64,000 nt of DNA from Geminicoccus roseus DSM 18922. Its GTDB lineage: Bacteria; Pseudomonadota; Alphaproteobacteria; Geminicoccales; Geminicoccaceae. Position numbers and translations under genes: made by a program. The stretch is from NCBI RefSeq assembly GCF_000427665.1, contig NZ_KE386572.1, positions 5,332,373 to 5,396,372 of the forward strand. Direction: 5' to 3'. Below the pieces are notes generated by a model. That model was not told the DNA's origin. It saw only the letters and a list, made by a program, of their open reading frames with translations, and did not search any database. Numbering within the stretch: position 1 is the first letter of the stretch; the number at the start of each line of letters is the position of its first letter. Below, piece by piece: positions 9,913 to 17,795 of the stretch.

Positions 9913-10980
9913 TCACGCAGCCTCTTGCGCCGGCTTCTTGCCCTCGTCGTCCAGGGCCTTGGTCACCAGCGGCATCACTTCCTGGCCAAAGCGCTCCATC
10001 GAGCGCAGGGCCGCCTTGGCCTCGATCCCGGCCGGCCACATGAAGCAGCTCAGGTCGGTGATCCCGTTGGCGCGCACCTCGGCGACGATGCGCTCGGCCA
10101 CCGTTTCGGCGCTGCCGATCGGCACCGAGGCCTGAATCTTCTCCAGGCTCGGCTCGCCTTCCAATGGCTGATCGGCGATGACGTGCCCGTCCAGGACCTG
10201 CGCACCGACGCGCATGTGCCCGGCACACCGACCGGCATAGCGGATGCCGGCAGCCACCCGGTCAAGTTCCGCACGGTCATCGGTGACATAGACATAGCGC
10301 TGGGCGGCAAAGCGGCGGCCCGCCAACTCGAAGCCGGCCTCGGCATACTTGCCGGCGACGAAGTCGTGCATTCCGGCCAGCGCCTTGCTGTCGCCCCAGC
10401 CGACCGTGATGAACGGGACCGCGTCGGTGGCGACCGCCTGCTTGATGATGGCAGGCGACCAGGAAACGAAATAGGTGTCGATCCGGCGGGGCGTGTAGAG
10501 CCGGATCGCCTGCGGCACATCGGGAAGCTGGTAGAACCGGCCGGAATAGCCGAACCGGTTCTGGTGCACCGCCTGGTCGACGATCTGCCAGATTTCCAGC
10601 ATCCGGTCCTGCCGTTCGGCCAGATCGGCGCCGAACGCCTCGAACTCGAAGCGCTGGTAGCCTGACCCGATGCCCAAGGCGGCCCGGCCCTCGCTCAGCT
10701 GGTCGAGCAGGGCCAGTTCCTCCGCCACCCGGATCGGGTTGTAGAGCGGCGCCACGATCACGGCTGGCCCGAGCCTGATCTGCCTGGTCTCCCGTGCGGC
10801 GGCGGCGGCGAACATCAGGGGCGAGGGCGAGAGGCTGTAGTTCGAGAAGTGGTGCTCCGCGAACCAGGCGGTGTCGAAGCCCATCCTGTCGGCGAGCTTC
10901 ACGCAGTCGAGCGTGCCCTGATAGACCTCGCGCTGCTCGATGCCGAACTGGTTCATCAGGTTGAAAAGGCCGAACCGCAT
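9913..10980 (-). CDS. LLM class flavin-dependent monooxygenase (bacterial luciferase family)
   Basis: This TIM-barrel oxygenase of 355 residues uses reduced flavin supplied by the adjacent reductase to hydroxylate or cleave a substrate. The luciferase-like start (MRFGLFNLMNQFG) is followed by typical blocks: WFAEHHFSNYSLSPSP, IRLGPAVIVAPLYNPIRVAEE, GRAALGIGSGYQRFEF. It is the first gene of a leftward unit (monooxygenase, flavin reductase, aminotransferase, VOC). Upstream is a promoter-like TTGACA/TAAAAT pair overlapped by the 33-bp palindromic element proposed as an IclR site. LLM enzymes near amine importers often attack C-N or C-S bonds; the actual reaction here is not known. Confidence 0.92.
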   Translation of the reverse strand: MRFGLFNLMNQFGIEQREVYQGTLDCVKLADRMGFDTAWFAEHHFSNYSLSPSPLMFAAAAARETRQIRLGPAVIVAPLYNPIRVAEELALLDQLSEGRAALGIGSGYQRFEFEAFGADLAERQDRMLEIWQIVDQAVHQNRFGYSGRFYQLPDVPQAIRLYTPRRIDTYFVSWSPAIIKQAVATDAVPFITVGWGDSKALAGMHDFVAGKYAEAGFELAGRRFAAQRYVYVTDDRAELDRVAAGIRYAGRCAGHMRVGAQVLDGHVIADQPLEGEPSLEKIQASVPIGSAETVAERIVAEVRANGITDLSCFMWPAGIEAKAALRSMERFGQEVMPLVTKALDDEGKKPAQEAA

Positions 10981-10993
10981 GCCGTAGCCTCAT

Positions 10994-11026
10994 ATCGAAG
11001 TTTGGTAAATTTTATCTTTATTCGAT
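10994..11026 (-). promoter_or_regulatory. Candidate IclR operator, site A, upstream of the LLM monooxygenase unit
   Basis: AT-rich imperfect palindrome with arms TATCGAA (10993-10999) and TTCGATA (11021-11027), a perfect 7-bp inverted repeat. In the ATCG-N25-CGAT form it has exactly the same spacing as the element at 17541 and matches it at 22 of 33 positions. It covers the -10 and most of the spacer of the promoter described next, the expected place for a repressor. Confidence 0.6.
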
Positions 11027-11038
11027 AATTGGTGTCAA
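11009..11038 (-). promoter_or_regulatory. Sigma-70-like promoter of the LLM monooxygenase unit
   Basis: On the minus strand TTGACA (11038-11033) is followed after 18 bases by TAAAAT (11014-11009), five of six matches to the consensus -10. Transcription would start near 11000, about 20 bases before the monooxygenase ATG at 10980. Confidence 0.6.
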
Positions 11039-11079
11039 TGTGCGTTCCGGCGGGCGCAGCAGGCGATAGCATCCTGGTC

Positions 11080-11838
11080 TCAGATACCGACGATGACCTC
11101 CCCGCCATTCGGGCTGATGACCTGTCCGGTAATGAAGTCGGAGCGTGGCGAGGCCAGGAAGCCGACGGTGTAGGAGATCTCCCGCGACTCGGCATAACGG
11201 CCGAGCGGCACCCGCGCGACCTTCTGCGGCATCTTCTTGTCGATGTCCGGCTGGGCCATGACCATCTCGGTCAGGACGCCGCCTGGCGCCACCGCATTCA
11301 CGTGGATGTTCCAGGGCGCCAGCTCCCTGGCCCATGCCTTGGTCAGGCCGAGCAGCGCCGCCTTGGCCGCGCAGTAGGGCGAGGCGTAGTGATGGCCGAC
11401 CATGCCCCAGATCGACGAAATGTTGATGATCTTGCCGTAGCGCTGCTTCTTCATGAACGGCAGCACGGCCTTGCCCGCGAAGAAGCTGCCCCGGACATGC
11501 ACCGCGAAGGTGCGGTCGAAATAGTCTTCGGTGGTATCCTCGATCAGCGGCTCGCCGCCGATCCCGGCATTGTTGACCAGGATGTCGATGCGGCCGAACC
11601 GTTCGCCGATGCCGGTGAGAGCGGCGGTGAGCGCCGCGGTGTCGGCGACGTCGCACGCCAGGGACACGGCCTCGCCCCCCTCCGAGCGGACCAGCGCGGC
11701 CGTCTGCTCGGCCCGGACGCCGTCGATGTCCTGGGCGACGATCCGGGCGCCGCGCTCGGCCAGGAGCTGGGCGTGAGCCTTGCCCATGCCGGCCCCTGCC
11801 CCGGTGATGACCGCGACCAGCCCGTCAAGTTCACGCAT
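11080..11838 (-). CDS. SDR family oxidoreductase (FabG-like)
   Basis: Classical NAD(P)-dependent short-chain dehydrogenase of 252 residues. It has the cofactor motif TGAGAGMG, the NNAGIG block, the catalytic Ser in INISSIWG and the Tyr-x3-Lys in SPYCAAK, and ends GQVISPNGG. It closely resembles the SDR encoded just upstream (11964-12734), including the shared VISPNGG C-terminus, so the two look like a local duplication. It is the last gene of the long leftward set that begins at 17510. A 125-base gap before it leaves room for its own promoter. It probably oxidises a hydroxy intermediate of the pathway. Confidence 0.9.
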   Translation of the reverse strand: MRELDGLVAVITGAGAGMGKAHAQLLAERGARIVAQDIDGVRAEQTAALVRSEGGEAVSLACDVADTAALTAALTGIGERFGRIDILVNNAGIGGEPLIEDTTEDYFDRTFAVHVRGSFFAGKAVLPFMKKQRYGKIINISSIWGMVGHHYASPYCAAKAALLGLTKAWARELAPWNIHVNAVAPGGVLTEMVMAQPDIDKKMPQKVARVPLGRYAESREISYTVGFLASPRSDFITGQVISPNGGEVIVGI

Positions 11839-11963
11839 CGTCGTTCTCCTTCATGCCCGCGCGGCCGTGGTGATCGCTCGGGGCGCCGGGCCTCGACCGG
11901 GCCGGCGCGCCCGGGCGCATTGCTTGTCGTTTCGGGAGCACGGGCCATCTGCCCGCGATGGGC

Positions 11964-12734
11964 TCAGAAGCCCACGATGGTCTTGCCCCCGTTGGGGCTG
12001 ATGACCTGGCCGGTGATGAACGCGGCCTCGTCGCTGGCCAGGAACGCCACGGTCGCAGCGATCTCCTCGGGCTGCGCCCAGCGCCCCAGCGGCACCTCGC
12101 GCTCCTCCCGGCGCACCCCCTCCTCGCCGAGATTCTCCAGAACCATCCGGCTCCACACGCCGCCCGGCGCGATGGCGTTCACGGTGATCCCGAACGGGGC
12201 CAGCTCCTTGGCCCAGGCCTTGGTGAGGCCGAGGATGGCCCCCTTGGCGGCGATGTAGTCGGAAGCCATGTGATGCCCCGCCTGCGCCCAGCGCGACGAG
12301 ACATTGACGATCCGCCCGCGGCCCTGGCGTTTCATCGCCGGGACGACGGCACGGCCGCAGAAGAACGAGCCCTTCACGTGGACGCCGATCATCTTGTCGA
12401 ACGCCGCCTGGTCGATGTCCTCGATCACCCGGTCGACGCCGATCCCGGCATTGTTGACCAGGATGTCGACCCGCCCGAATCGCGCCAGCACGTCGGCAGC
12501 CATCCGATCGATCGAGGGGACATCGGAGATGTCGAAGGCGTAGGCGGCGACATTCCCTCCTTCCGCCCCTCCTTCCGCCCGGATCAGTTCCTCCGTCTCG
12601 GCCAGGCCGTGCGCGTCGATGTCCTGGATCACCGCGATGGCGCCTTCGGCCGCCATCCTCATGGCATGAGCGCGCCCCATGCCCGATCCGGCGCCGGTGA
12701 CGATCGCGACCTGGCCGGCGAAGGATTGGCTCAT
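11964..12734 (-). CDS. SDR family oxidoreductase, paralogue of the neighbouring SDR
   Basis: Short-chain dehydrogenase of 256 residues with TGAGSGMGR for cofactor binding, NNAGIGVD, Ser in VNVSSRWA and YIAAK as the catalytic pair. A frame extension adds nine residues upstream, but ATG at 12734 has GGAGACTGAG in front and lies one base after the stop of the ABC ATPase gene, so it is preferred. It shares the HVKGSFF/HVRGSFF and GQVISPNGG segments with the SDR at 11080. An operon role in oxidising an alcohol intermediate is likely. The substrate is not inferable. Confidence 0.9.
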   Translation of the reverse strand: MSQSFAGQVAIVTGAGSGMGRAHAMRMAAEGAIAVIQDIDAHGLAETEELIRAEGGAEGGNVAAYAFDISDVPSIDRMAADVLARFGRVDILVNNAGIGVDRVIEDIDQAAFDKMIGVHVKGSFFCGRAVVPAMKRQGRGRIVNVSSRWAQAGHHMASDYIAAKGAILGLTKAWAKELAPFGITVNAIAPGGVWSRMVLENLGEEGVRREEREVPLGRWAQPEEIAATVAFLASDEAAFITGQVISPNGGKTIVGF

Positions 12735-12735
12735 C

Positions 12736-13881
12736 TCAGTCTCCAGCCACCAGCAGGGCATCGCGGCGGTTCCAGCCGACCGTCACCTTCTGCCCCGCCT
12801 CCAGCAGGGCGATGTCGGGACGGGACGGGATGCGAACCGTGAGCAGAAGGTCGGTGCCTTCGAGCCAGACCCGGTAGCGGATGCTCCCGGTGGTGTAGAC
12901 GGCATCCTCGACCCGTCCCCTGAAGACATTGTCCATTCCCTGGGCCTGGTCGCCGAGCAGGATGGCCTCAGGACGCACGCAGATGGCGTCGGCGCTTCCG
13001 TGGCTTCGGGGTGCGGTGGCCTCGACCACCAGGCCGCTGCCGATCCGGGCGCTGACGTCGCTGCCCCGACCGGCGGACACGCCCAGCACCGGCAGCAGGC
13101 TCGCCTCGCCCAGGAAGCTCGCGACGAAGATGCTCTCCGGCTTCTCGTAGAGTTCGCGGGGCGAGCCGATCTGCTCCAGGGTGCCGCCGCGCATGATCGC
13201 GATGCGGTCGGCCATGTAGGCAGCCTCGTGCTGGTCGTGGGTCACGTAGATGACGGTGGCGCCCAGCGCGTCCTGGAACCGCTTGATCTCCTCCTGCATC
13301 TCCTCGCGCAGGTTCTTGTCGAGCGCCCCCAGCGGCTCATCCATCAGCAGGAGCAGGGGATCGTAGACGGCGGCGCGCGCCAGGGCGACGCGCTGCTGCT
13401 GGCCGCCGGAAAGCTGGGCGGGCTTGCGGTCGCCAAAGCCGGACAGGCGGACCATCTCCAGGACACGCTGGACCTTGGCCGCCATCTCCGCCTTCGGGAA
13501 GCCGCGCATGCGCAGCGGAAAGGCGATGTTCTCCGCGACCGTCATGTGCGGGAACAGGGCATAGTTCTGGAAGACCATCCCGAAGTTGCGGTGGTAGGGC
13601 GGCGTCGCGACGACATCCACGCCGGCGACCTTGATCGAACCGCCGCTGGGCACGACGAAGCCGGCGGTGATGCCGAGCAGGGTCGACTTGCCGGAGCCGC
13701 TCGGGCCGATGATGGCGAAGAACTCCCCCGCCTCGATCCGCAACGACGTGGGCTGCAGCACGGTCAGGGCACCATAGTCCTTGGTCACCCCCCGGAATTC
13801 GACCACCGCACCGCTCCTGGCCGTGCTGCCTGGAGCCGGACTGGCGCCCTCCGTACGGGGAAGATCGAGATGGAGGGTCAT
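12736..13881 (-). CDS. Spermidine/putrescine-type ABC transporter ATP-binding protein (PotA-like)
   Basis: Cytoplasmic ATPase of 381 residues for the importer encoded by the three genes upstream. It has Walker A GPSGSGKST, the Q-loop FQNYALFPHMT, the signature LSGGQQQRVALARA and Walker B LLLMDEPLGALD. A C-terminal TOBE-type regulatory domain holds the CVRPEAILLGD block, as in PotA and related ATPases. The start ATG at 13881 overlaps the stop of the permease gene by 4 bases (ATGA), so it is coupled. Upstream extensions of the frame run through permease sequence and are not coding. Confidence 0.93.
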   Translation of the reverse strand: MTLHLDLPRTEGASPAPGSTARSGAVVEFRGVTKDYGALTVLQPTSLRIEAGEFFAIIGPSGSGKSTLLGITAGFVVPSGGSIKVAGVDVVATPPYHRNFGMVFQNYALFPHMTVAENIAFPLRMRGFPKAEMAAKVQRVLEMVRLSGFGDRKPAQLSGGQQQRVALARAAVYDPLLLLMDEPLGALDKNLREEMQEEIKRFQDALGATVIYVTHDQHEAAYMADRIAIMRGGTLEQIGSPRELYEKPESIFVASFLGEASLLPVLGVSAGRGSDVSARIGSGLVVEATAPRSHGSADAICVRPEAILLGDQAQGMDNVFRGRVEDAVYTTGSIRYRVWLEGTDLLLTVRIPSRPDIALLEAGQKVTVGWNRRDALLVAGD

Positions 13882-14690
13882 CGCGTCGCCTCCCTGCGTG
13901 GCCCGAACCGGCTGGCCATGGCTGCCAGCATCAGGAGCGCCAGCGTGATCAGCAGCAGGACCACGGTCGCGGCGGCGATGATCGGAGTCATCTGGTAGCT
14001 CAGATGCTCCCAGAGCAGACGTGGCACGGTGCGCGTATCCGGACTGGTCAGGAAGATGGCAAGGATCAGTTCGTCGAACGAGAAGGTGAAGGCGAAGATG
14101 AAACCGACCATCACCCCCACCCGGATCATCGGGAAGGTCACGTATCGGAACGTGTTCCAGGGGTTGGCCCCGAGCGTCATCGCCGCGAGCTCGTAGGTCG
14201 GCGCGTAGCTGCGCAGGGATGCCGCCACGGTGATGAACACGAGCGGCATGCACACGACCGCATGACCCAGCAGGATGCCCGCATAGCTGCCGATGATCCC
14301 GAGCCGGACCATGATCGGGAACAGCCCGATCGCGAGAATGATCTGCGGCAGGATGAGGGGCGCGATCATCATCGCCGAGAGCAGCCGCCGGCCCGGAATG
14401 TTGCCCCGGACCAGGGCGATGGCCGCCAGCGTGCCGAACACCGTGGCAAGCAGCGCCGCCGGCAGGCCGATCTTCACGCTGTTCATGATGGCGATGCGGT
14501 ACTCGACGCTGTCGGCAAAGGCCTCGTACCAGCGCAGGGAGAAGCCCGGCGGCGGAAAGCTCAGGAACGTCTCGCTGCTGAACGACAGCGGCACGATCAC
14601 CAGCGTCGGCATCACCAGGTAGATCAGGGTGAGGATCGCGAAGGCCAGGATGCCCAGCCCGGCGATCCGCCAGCGCGCGGCGGCGGTCAT
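13878..14690 (-). CDS. ABC transporter permease (PotC-like)
   Basis: Inner-membrane permease of 270 residues in the BPD_transp_1 family, the second of a heterodimer as in PotBC. The EAA loop that contacts the ATPase is ELAAMTLGANPWNTFRYVTFP. Six hydrophobic segments are present, the first being LGILAFAILTLIYLVMP. The start at 14690 overlaps the previous gene by 4 bases and its end overlaps the ATPase start by 4 bases. The spermidine/putrescine resemblance suggests an amine or other small nitrogen compound. Confidence 0.92.
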   Translation of the reverse strand: MTAAARWRIAGLGILAFAILTLIYLVMPTLVIVPLSFSSETFLSFPPPGFSLRWYEAFADSVEYRIAIMNSVKIGLPAALLATVFGTLAAIALVRGNIPGRRLLSAMMIAPLILPQIILAIGLFPIMVRLGIIGSYAGILLGHAVVCMPLVFITVAASLRSYAPTYELAAMTLGANPWNTFRYVTFPMIRVGVMVGFIFAFTFSFDELILAIFLTSPDTRTVPRLLWEHLSYQMTPIIAAATVVLLLITLALLMLAAMASRFGPRREATR

Positions 14691-15589
14691 GCCGCCTCTC
14701 CCGGGGGCCTGCCACCGCCGACATGGCGCATGGCCCGCTCGTAGAGCAGGAACAAAGCACAGGTCAGCAGCAGCAGCAGCGTCGCAAGGGCGGACGCCAG
14801 CGGCCAGTTCAGGAGGCGGGACGCCTGCTGCTCGATCAGCACGGCCACCATGGTCCGGTGGCCGCCCAGGAGCGCCGGCGTGATGTAGAAGCCCAAGGAC
14901 GAGATGAAGACCAGCACGCACCCGGCGCTGATCCCCGGGACGGAAAGCGGCAGATAGACCGAGATGAACTGCCGGAACGGGTTGGCGCCCATCACGGCCG
15001 CGGCCCGCAGCAAATTCCCGTCAATGCTGCGCATCGTGCTGAGCAGCGGCAGGACCATGAAGGGCATCATGATGTGGATCATCGCGATCTGCATGCCCAC
15101 GCCGTTGCTGGTGAGCCGGAGTGGCCGCTCGATCAGGTCCACCGCCACGAGGAAGTCGTTCAGGATGCCCTTGCGCTGCAGGATGACGATCCAGGCATAG
15201 GTCCGGATCACCGTGCTGGTCCAAAACGGGATCAGGATCGCGGCCAGGCAGAGATGGAGCAGGTTCCCCCTGGCCCGGCTGACCACGAACGCCACCGGGT
15301 AGCTCAGGACGAGGGCAGCCAGGGTGACGAGCAGCGCCGACTGGAAGGTATAGAGGAGGACCGAGAGAGTGCTGCTGCTGGACAGGATCTCCGCATACTG
15401 GGCGAAGCCCGGGGTGGGGCCCGAGAAGCTTTGCACGATCACGGTGCCGAGCGGCAGGACGAAGAAAGCCAGCAGCAGCAGGACGGGCGGCATCAGGAGC
15501 AGGGTGTTGCCCCGCCCCGGCGACCACGGACGACGCCGGGCACGTCTGGATGCTGCCAAAACCGTGCCCATCGTCGTCCGCTGCAGCAT
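14687..15589 (-). CDS. ABC transporter permease (PotB-like)
   Basis: First permease of the heterodimer, 300 residues, BPD_transp_1 family. It has a basic N-terminus, six hydrophobic helices starting with LLLMPPVLLLLAFFVLPLG, and the EAA loop NLLRAAAVMGANPFRQFISVYLP. The binding-protein gene ends 9 bases upstream and the second permease start overlaps its stop. The order binding protein, permease, permease, ATPase is that of a complete importer. Confidence 0.92.
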   Translation of the reverse strand: MLQRTTMGTVLAASRRARRRPWSPGRGNTLLLMPPVLLLLAFFVLPLGTVIVQSFSGPTPGFAQYAEILSSSSTLSVLLYTFQSALLVTLAALVLSYPVAFVVSRARGNLLHLCLAAILIPFWTSTVIRTYAWIVILQRKGILNDFLVAVDLIERPLRLTSNGVGMQIAMIHIMMPFMVLPLLSTMRSIDGNLLRAAAVMGANPFRQFISVYLPLSVPGISAGCVLVFISSLGFYITPALLGGHRTMVAVLIEQQASRLLNWPLASALATLLLLLTCALFLLYERAMRHVGGGRPPGEAA

Positions 15590-15598
15590 GTCCCTTCC

Positions 15599-16684
15599 TT
15601 ATCCGAGCAGCCAGTTGTTGAAGCGGTCGAACACCTCGGGCCCATGCTCCGCCCAGTAGTCGAAGTCCTGGAACACCGCCGTCTGGCTGTTCTGCGGCGA
15701 GTTCGGGAGCCGGGCCAGGGTGGCCTCGTCCAGGAGATCAAACGACTTGGTGTTGACCGGGCCGTAGGGGATCGCCCGGGCAAACGTCGCCTGGTTCTGG
15801 GCGTCCATCATGGTCGCCAGGAACTCCATGGCCGCCTTCTTGTTCTTGGCCCCGCGGGGGATCACCATCGCGTCGCAGACATAGAGGGCATGATCGAAGG
15901 TGTAGTCGACCGGCGCCCCCTCGTCCTTGGGCTTGAACACCCGGCCGTTCCAGACCGTGCCGACATCCACCTCGCCGTCGATGACGAGCTGGGCCGCCTG
16001 GGCGCCCGACGTCCACCAGGTCAAATTGGGCTTGATCCCGTCCAGCATCCGGAACGCCAGGTCCAGGTCGATCGGATAAAGGCTGTCGCGCGACTGGCCC
16101 CCGCCCATCGCCGCAACTTCCAGGGTCTGCGGCGCCAGCTTCCACAGGCTGCGCTGCTCGCTCCTCTCCGGGTCGAAGAATTCCGCCCAGTCCTTCGGCC
16201 GAGCGTCGCCATCGAGACTTTCGGTGTTCCACGCCATGACGTAGGCGGCGACATCGGCGAGCAGATAATGCTCCTTCGCGGCCACAGGCAGGAGCATGGA
16301 CTTGTCGATATAGTCGTAGTCGATCGGCTCCAGCAGGCCCAGGCGAGCAAGCGCCGCCGCCTCGGTCGCGTCGATGTTCAGCACGTCGACGTCGACCGCG
16401 TTGTTCTCGACCATGGCCTTCACGCGGGACGTGTCCATGTAGGGCGCGCCGACGATCTGGATCCCGGTCTTCTCCTTGAACGTATCGAAATACGCGACCT
16501 TGTAGGCCTCCTCGAGCGCGCCGCCGGAATTGGGCACGGTCAGGGTCGCCGGCTGGGCGCGCAGGATGGACGGGAAGCCGGTGACCAGGCCCGCGGCGCC
16601 GAGCGCGGTGCCTGCAAGGATGCGGCGGCGGTCCAGGAGGGGGCCACTCCCACCCGGCGGGGCAATCGTCGGAACGTCTTTCAT
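15599..16684 (-). CDS. Spermidine/putrescine-type ABC transporter substrate-binding protein, Tat-like signal
   Basis: Periplasmic binding protein of 361 residues, SBP_bac_8/PotD-like. The N-terminus carries a twin-arginine motif (LDRRRILAG) before a hydrophobic stretch ending near LRAQP, so Tat export is likely. Later blocks resemble the polyamine binders: IQIVGAPYMDTSRV, VDVLNIDATEAAAL, YPIDLDLAFRMLDGI. It does not show the exact polyamine-binding residues, so other cationic or amino-acid-like ligands are possible. It leads the transporter genes and follows an SDR with a 67-base gap. Confidence 0.91.
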   Translation of the reverse strand: MKDVPTIAPPGGSGPLLDRRRILAGTALGAAGLVTGFPSILRAQPATLTVPNSGGALEEAYKVAYFDTFKEKTGIQIVGAPYMDTSRVKAMVENNAVDVDVLNIDATEAAALARLGLLEPIDYDYIDKSMLLPVAAKEHYLLADVAAYVMAWNTESLDGDARPKDWAEFFDPERSEQRSLWKLAPQTLEVAAMGGGQSRDSLYPIDLDLAFRMLDGIKPNLTWWTSGAQAAQLVIDGEVDVGTVWNGRVFKPKDEGAPVDYTFDHALYVCDAMVIPRGAKNKKAAMEFLATMMDAQNQATFARAIPYGPVNTKSFDLLDEATLARLPNSPQNSQTAVFQDFDYWAEHGPEVFDRFNNWLLG

Positions 16685-16751
16685 GGTACGTATCCTTTGG
16701 TTGTTCGACTGCTCGATCGTTACCGCCGCCCCCCCCGGGTCGGCAGTCTGG

Positions 16752-17510
16752 CTAGACCATGATGATGCCGCCGCCCGCGATCACCGTCTCGCCGGTCATG
16801 TAGCGGTTGCGGTCACTGGCCAGGAAGCACACCACTTCGGCGATGTCCTGGGGCGTGGCTACCCGGCCGAGTGGCGTGGACTTGGCCAGGTCTTCGTAGA
16901 TGCCGAGGGCGCGCAGGTTGGGCGTATCGATCGGCCCCGGCGACACGGCGTTGACCAGGATGCCGTCGGGCGCCAGTTCCTGCGCAAAGGACTTGGTGAA
17001 GCTGATGACCCCGGCCTTGGCCGCCGCGTAGTGGGCATTCTTGGCGTAGGGGATGTAGGCGTCGATCGACGCGATCGAGACGATCCTGCCCGACTGCCGG
17101 GGCTTCATGTGACCGGCGGCGGCCACCGTCATGTGGAACATCGACCGCAGGTTGACATCGAACGTGTAGTCCCACGCCTCGTCGTCGATCTCGAGGATCG
17201 GCTTGCGCGGATAGACCCCGGCATTGTTGACCAGGATGTCGACATGGCCGAGCTTCTCCGCAGCCCTTGTGAACGCGGCATGGGCATCATCGCGTCGTCG
17301 GATGTCGCCCGCCACGCCCACGGCCTTGCCGGCGCCACCAAGGGTGGCCACGGCGCGATCCAGCCCGTCGGCATCGACGTCGATGATGCAGACCCTGGCG
17401 CTCCGAGCGATCAGAAGTTGCGCGATGGCATAACCCAGTCCCTTGGCCCCGCCCGTGACGACGACATGCCTGCCCGCCATCTCGCTCGATTCAGTCACAT
17501 GGGCCTCCAT
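16752..17510 (-). CDS. SDR family oxidoreductase (FabG-like), first gene of the transporter unit
   Basis: Short-chain dehydrogenase of 252 residues. The cofactor loop is TGGAKGLGYA; later come NNAGVYPRKP, Ser in VSIASIDAY and the catalytic HYAAAKAG, ending MTGETVIAGGG. It is less like the two SDRs at 11080 and 11964 than they are like each other, so it may act at another step. It is the promoter-proximal gene of the leftward SDR, importer, SDR, SDR run. The 33-bp candidate operator lies about 30-60 bases before its start. Confidence 0.9.
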   Translation of the reverse strand: MEAHVTESSEMAGRHVVVTGGAKGLGYAIAQLLIARSARVCIIDVDADGLDRAVATLGGAGKAVGVAGDIRRRDDAHAAFTRAAEKLGHVDILVNNAGVYPRKPILEIDDEAWDYTFDVNLRSMFHMTVAAAGHMKPRQSGRIVSIASIDAYIPYAKNAHYAAAKAGVISFTKSFAQELAPDGILVNAVSPGPIDTPNLRALGIYEDLAKSTPLGRVATPQDIAEVVCFLASDRNRYMTGETVIAGGGIIMV

Positions 17511-17540
17511 CCCGAGCTGAGGGCCAGCTCGGACACCAAA

Positions 17541-17573
17541 ATCGCTTTTCGATGAAAATTATTGTTATGCGAT
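17541..17573. promoter_or_regulatory. Candidate IclR operator, site B, between divergent units
   Basis: AT-rich element in the 285-base gap between the leftward SDR/importer unit and the rightward FAD oxidase/BKACE pair. Outer arms ATCGC (17541-17545) and GCGAT (17569-17573) form an inverted repeat with the same ATCG-N25-CGAT spacing as site A. An inner dyad TTTTC-GAT-GAAAA is also present. It agrees with site A at 22 of 33 positions and with site C at 19 of 33. Placed between divergent units, it could control both. Confidence 0.6.
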
Positions 17574-17795
17574 AGTTCTTGCTTGGCAAGCCTGTTCGGT
17601 TCAGTCCTGCTGCATCAAGCCGGCCTGCCCGCGCCGCGCCCGCCGGTGGCTATGCATCCGAAGAGTTCCGGCTGGAAGCGAAACAAGCAGGCGCAGCTTG
17701 ACGCCCCCTGAAGAGATGCGCTGGTATTCGAACGAGATGACGTTCCCCAGCACAAAGAAGTCCGCAGGCACCACGGTTTATCCGGAGCGATCATC

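Noticed and set aside
14723-16762. Long plus-strand open frame opposite the permease and binding protein
   Set aside because: The composition (His/Gln/Arg/Asp-rich) is that of an antisense shadow; the minus strand encodes recognisable ABC proteins.
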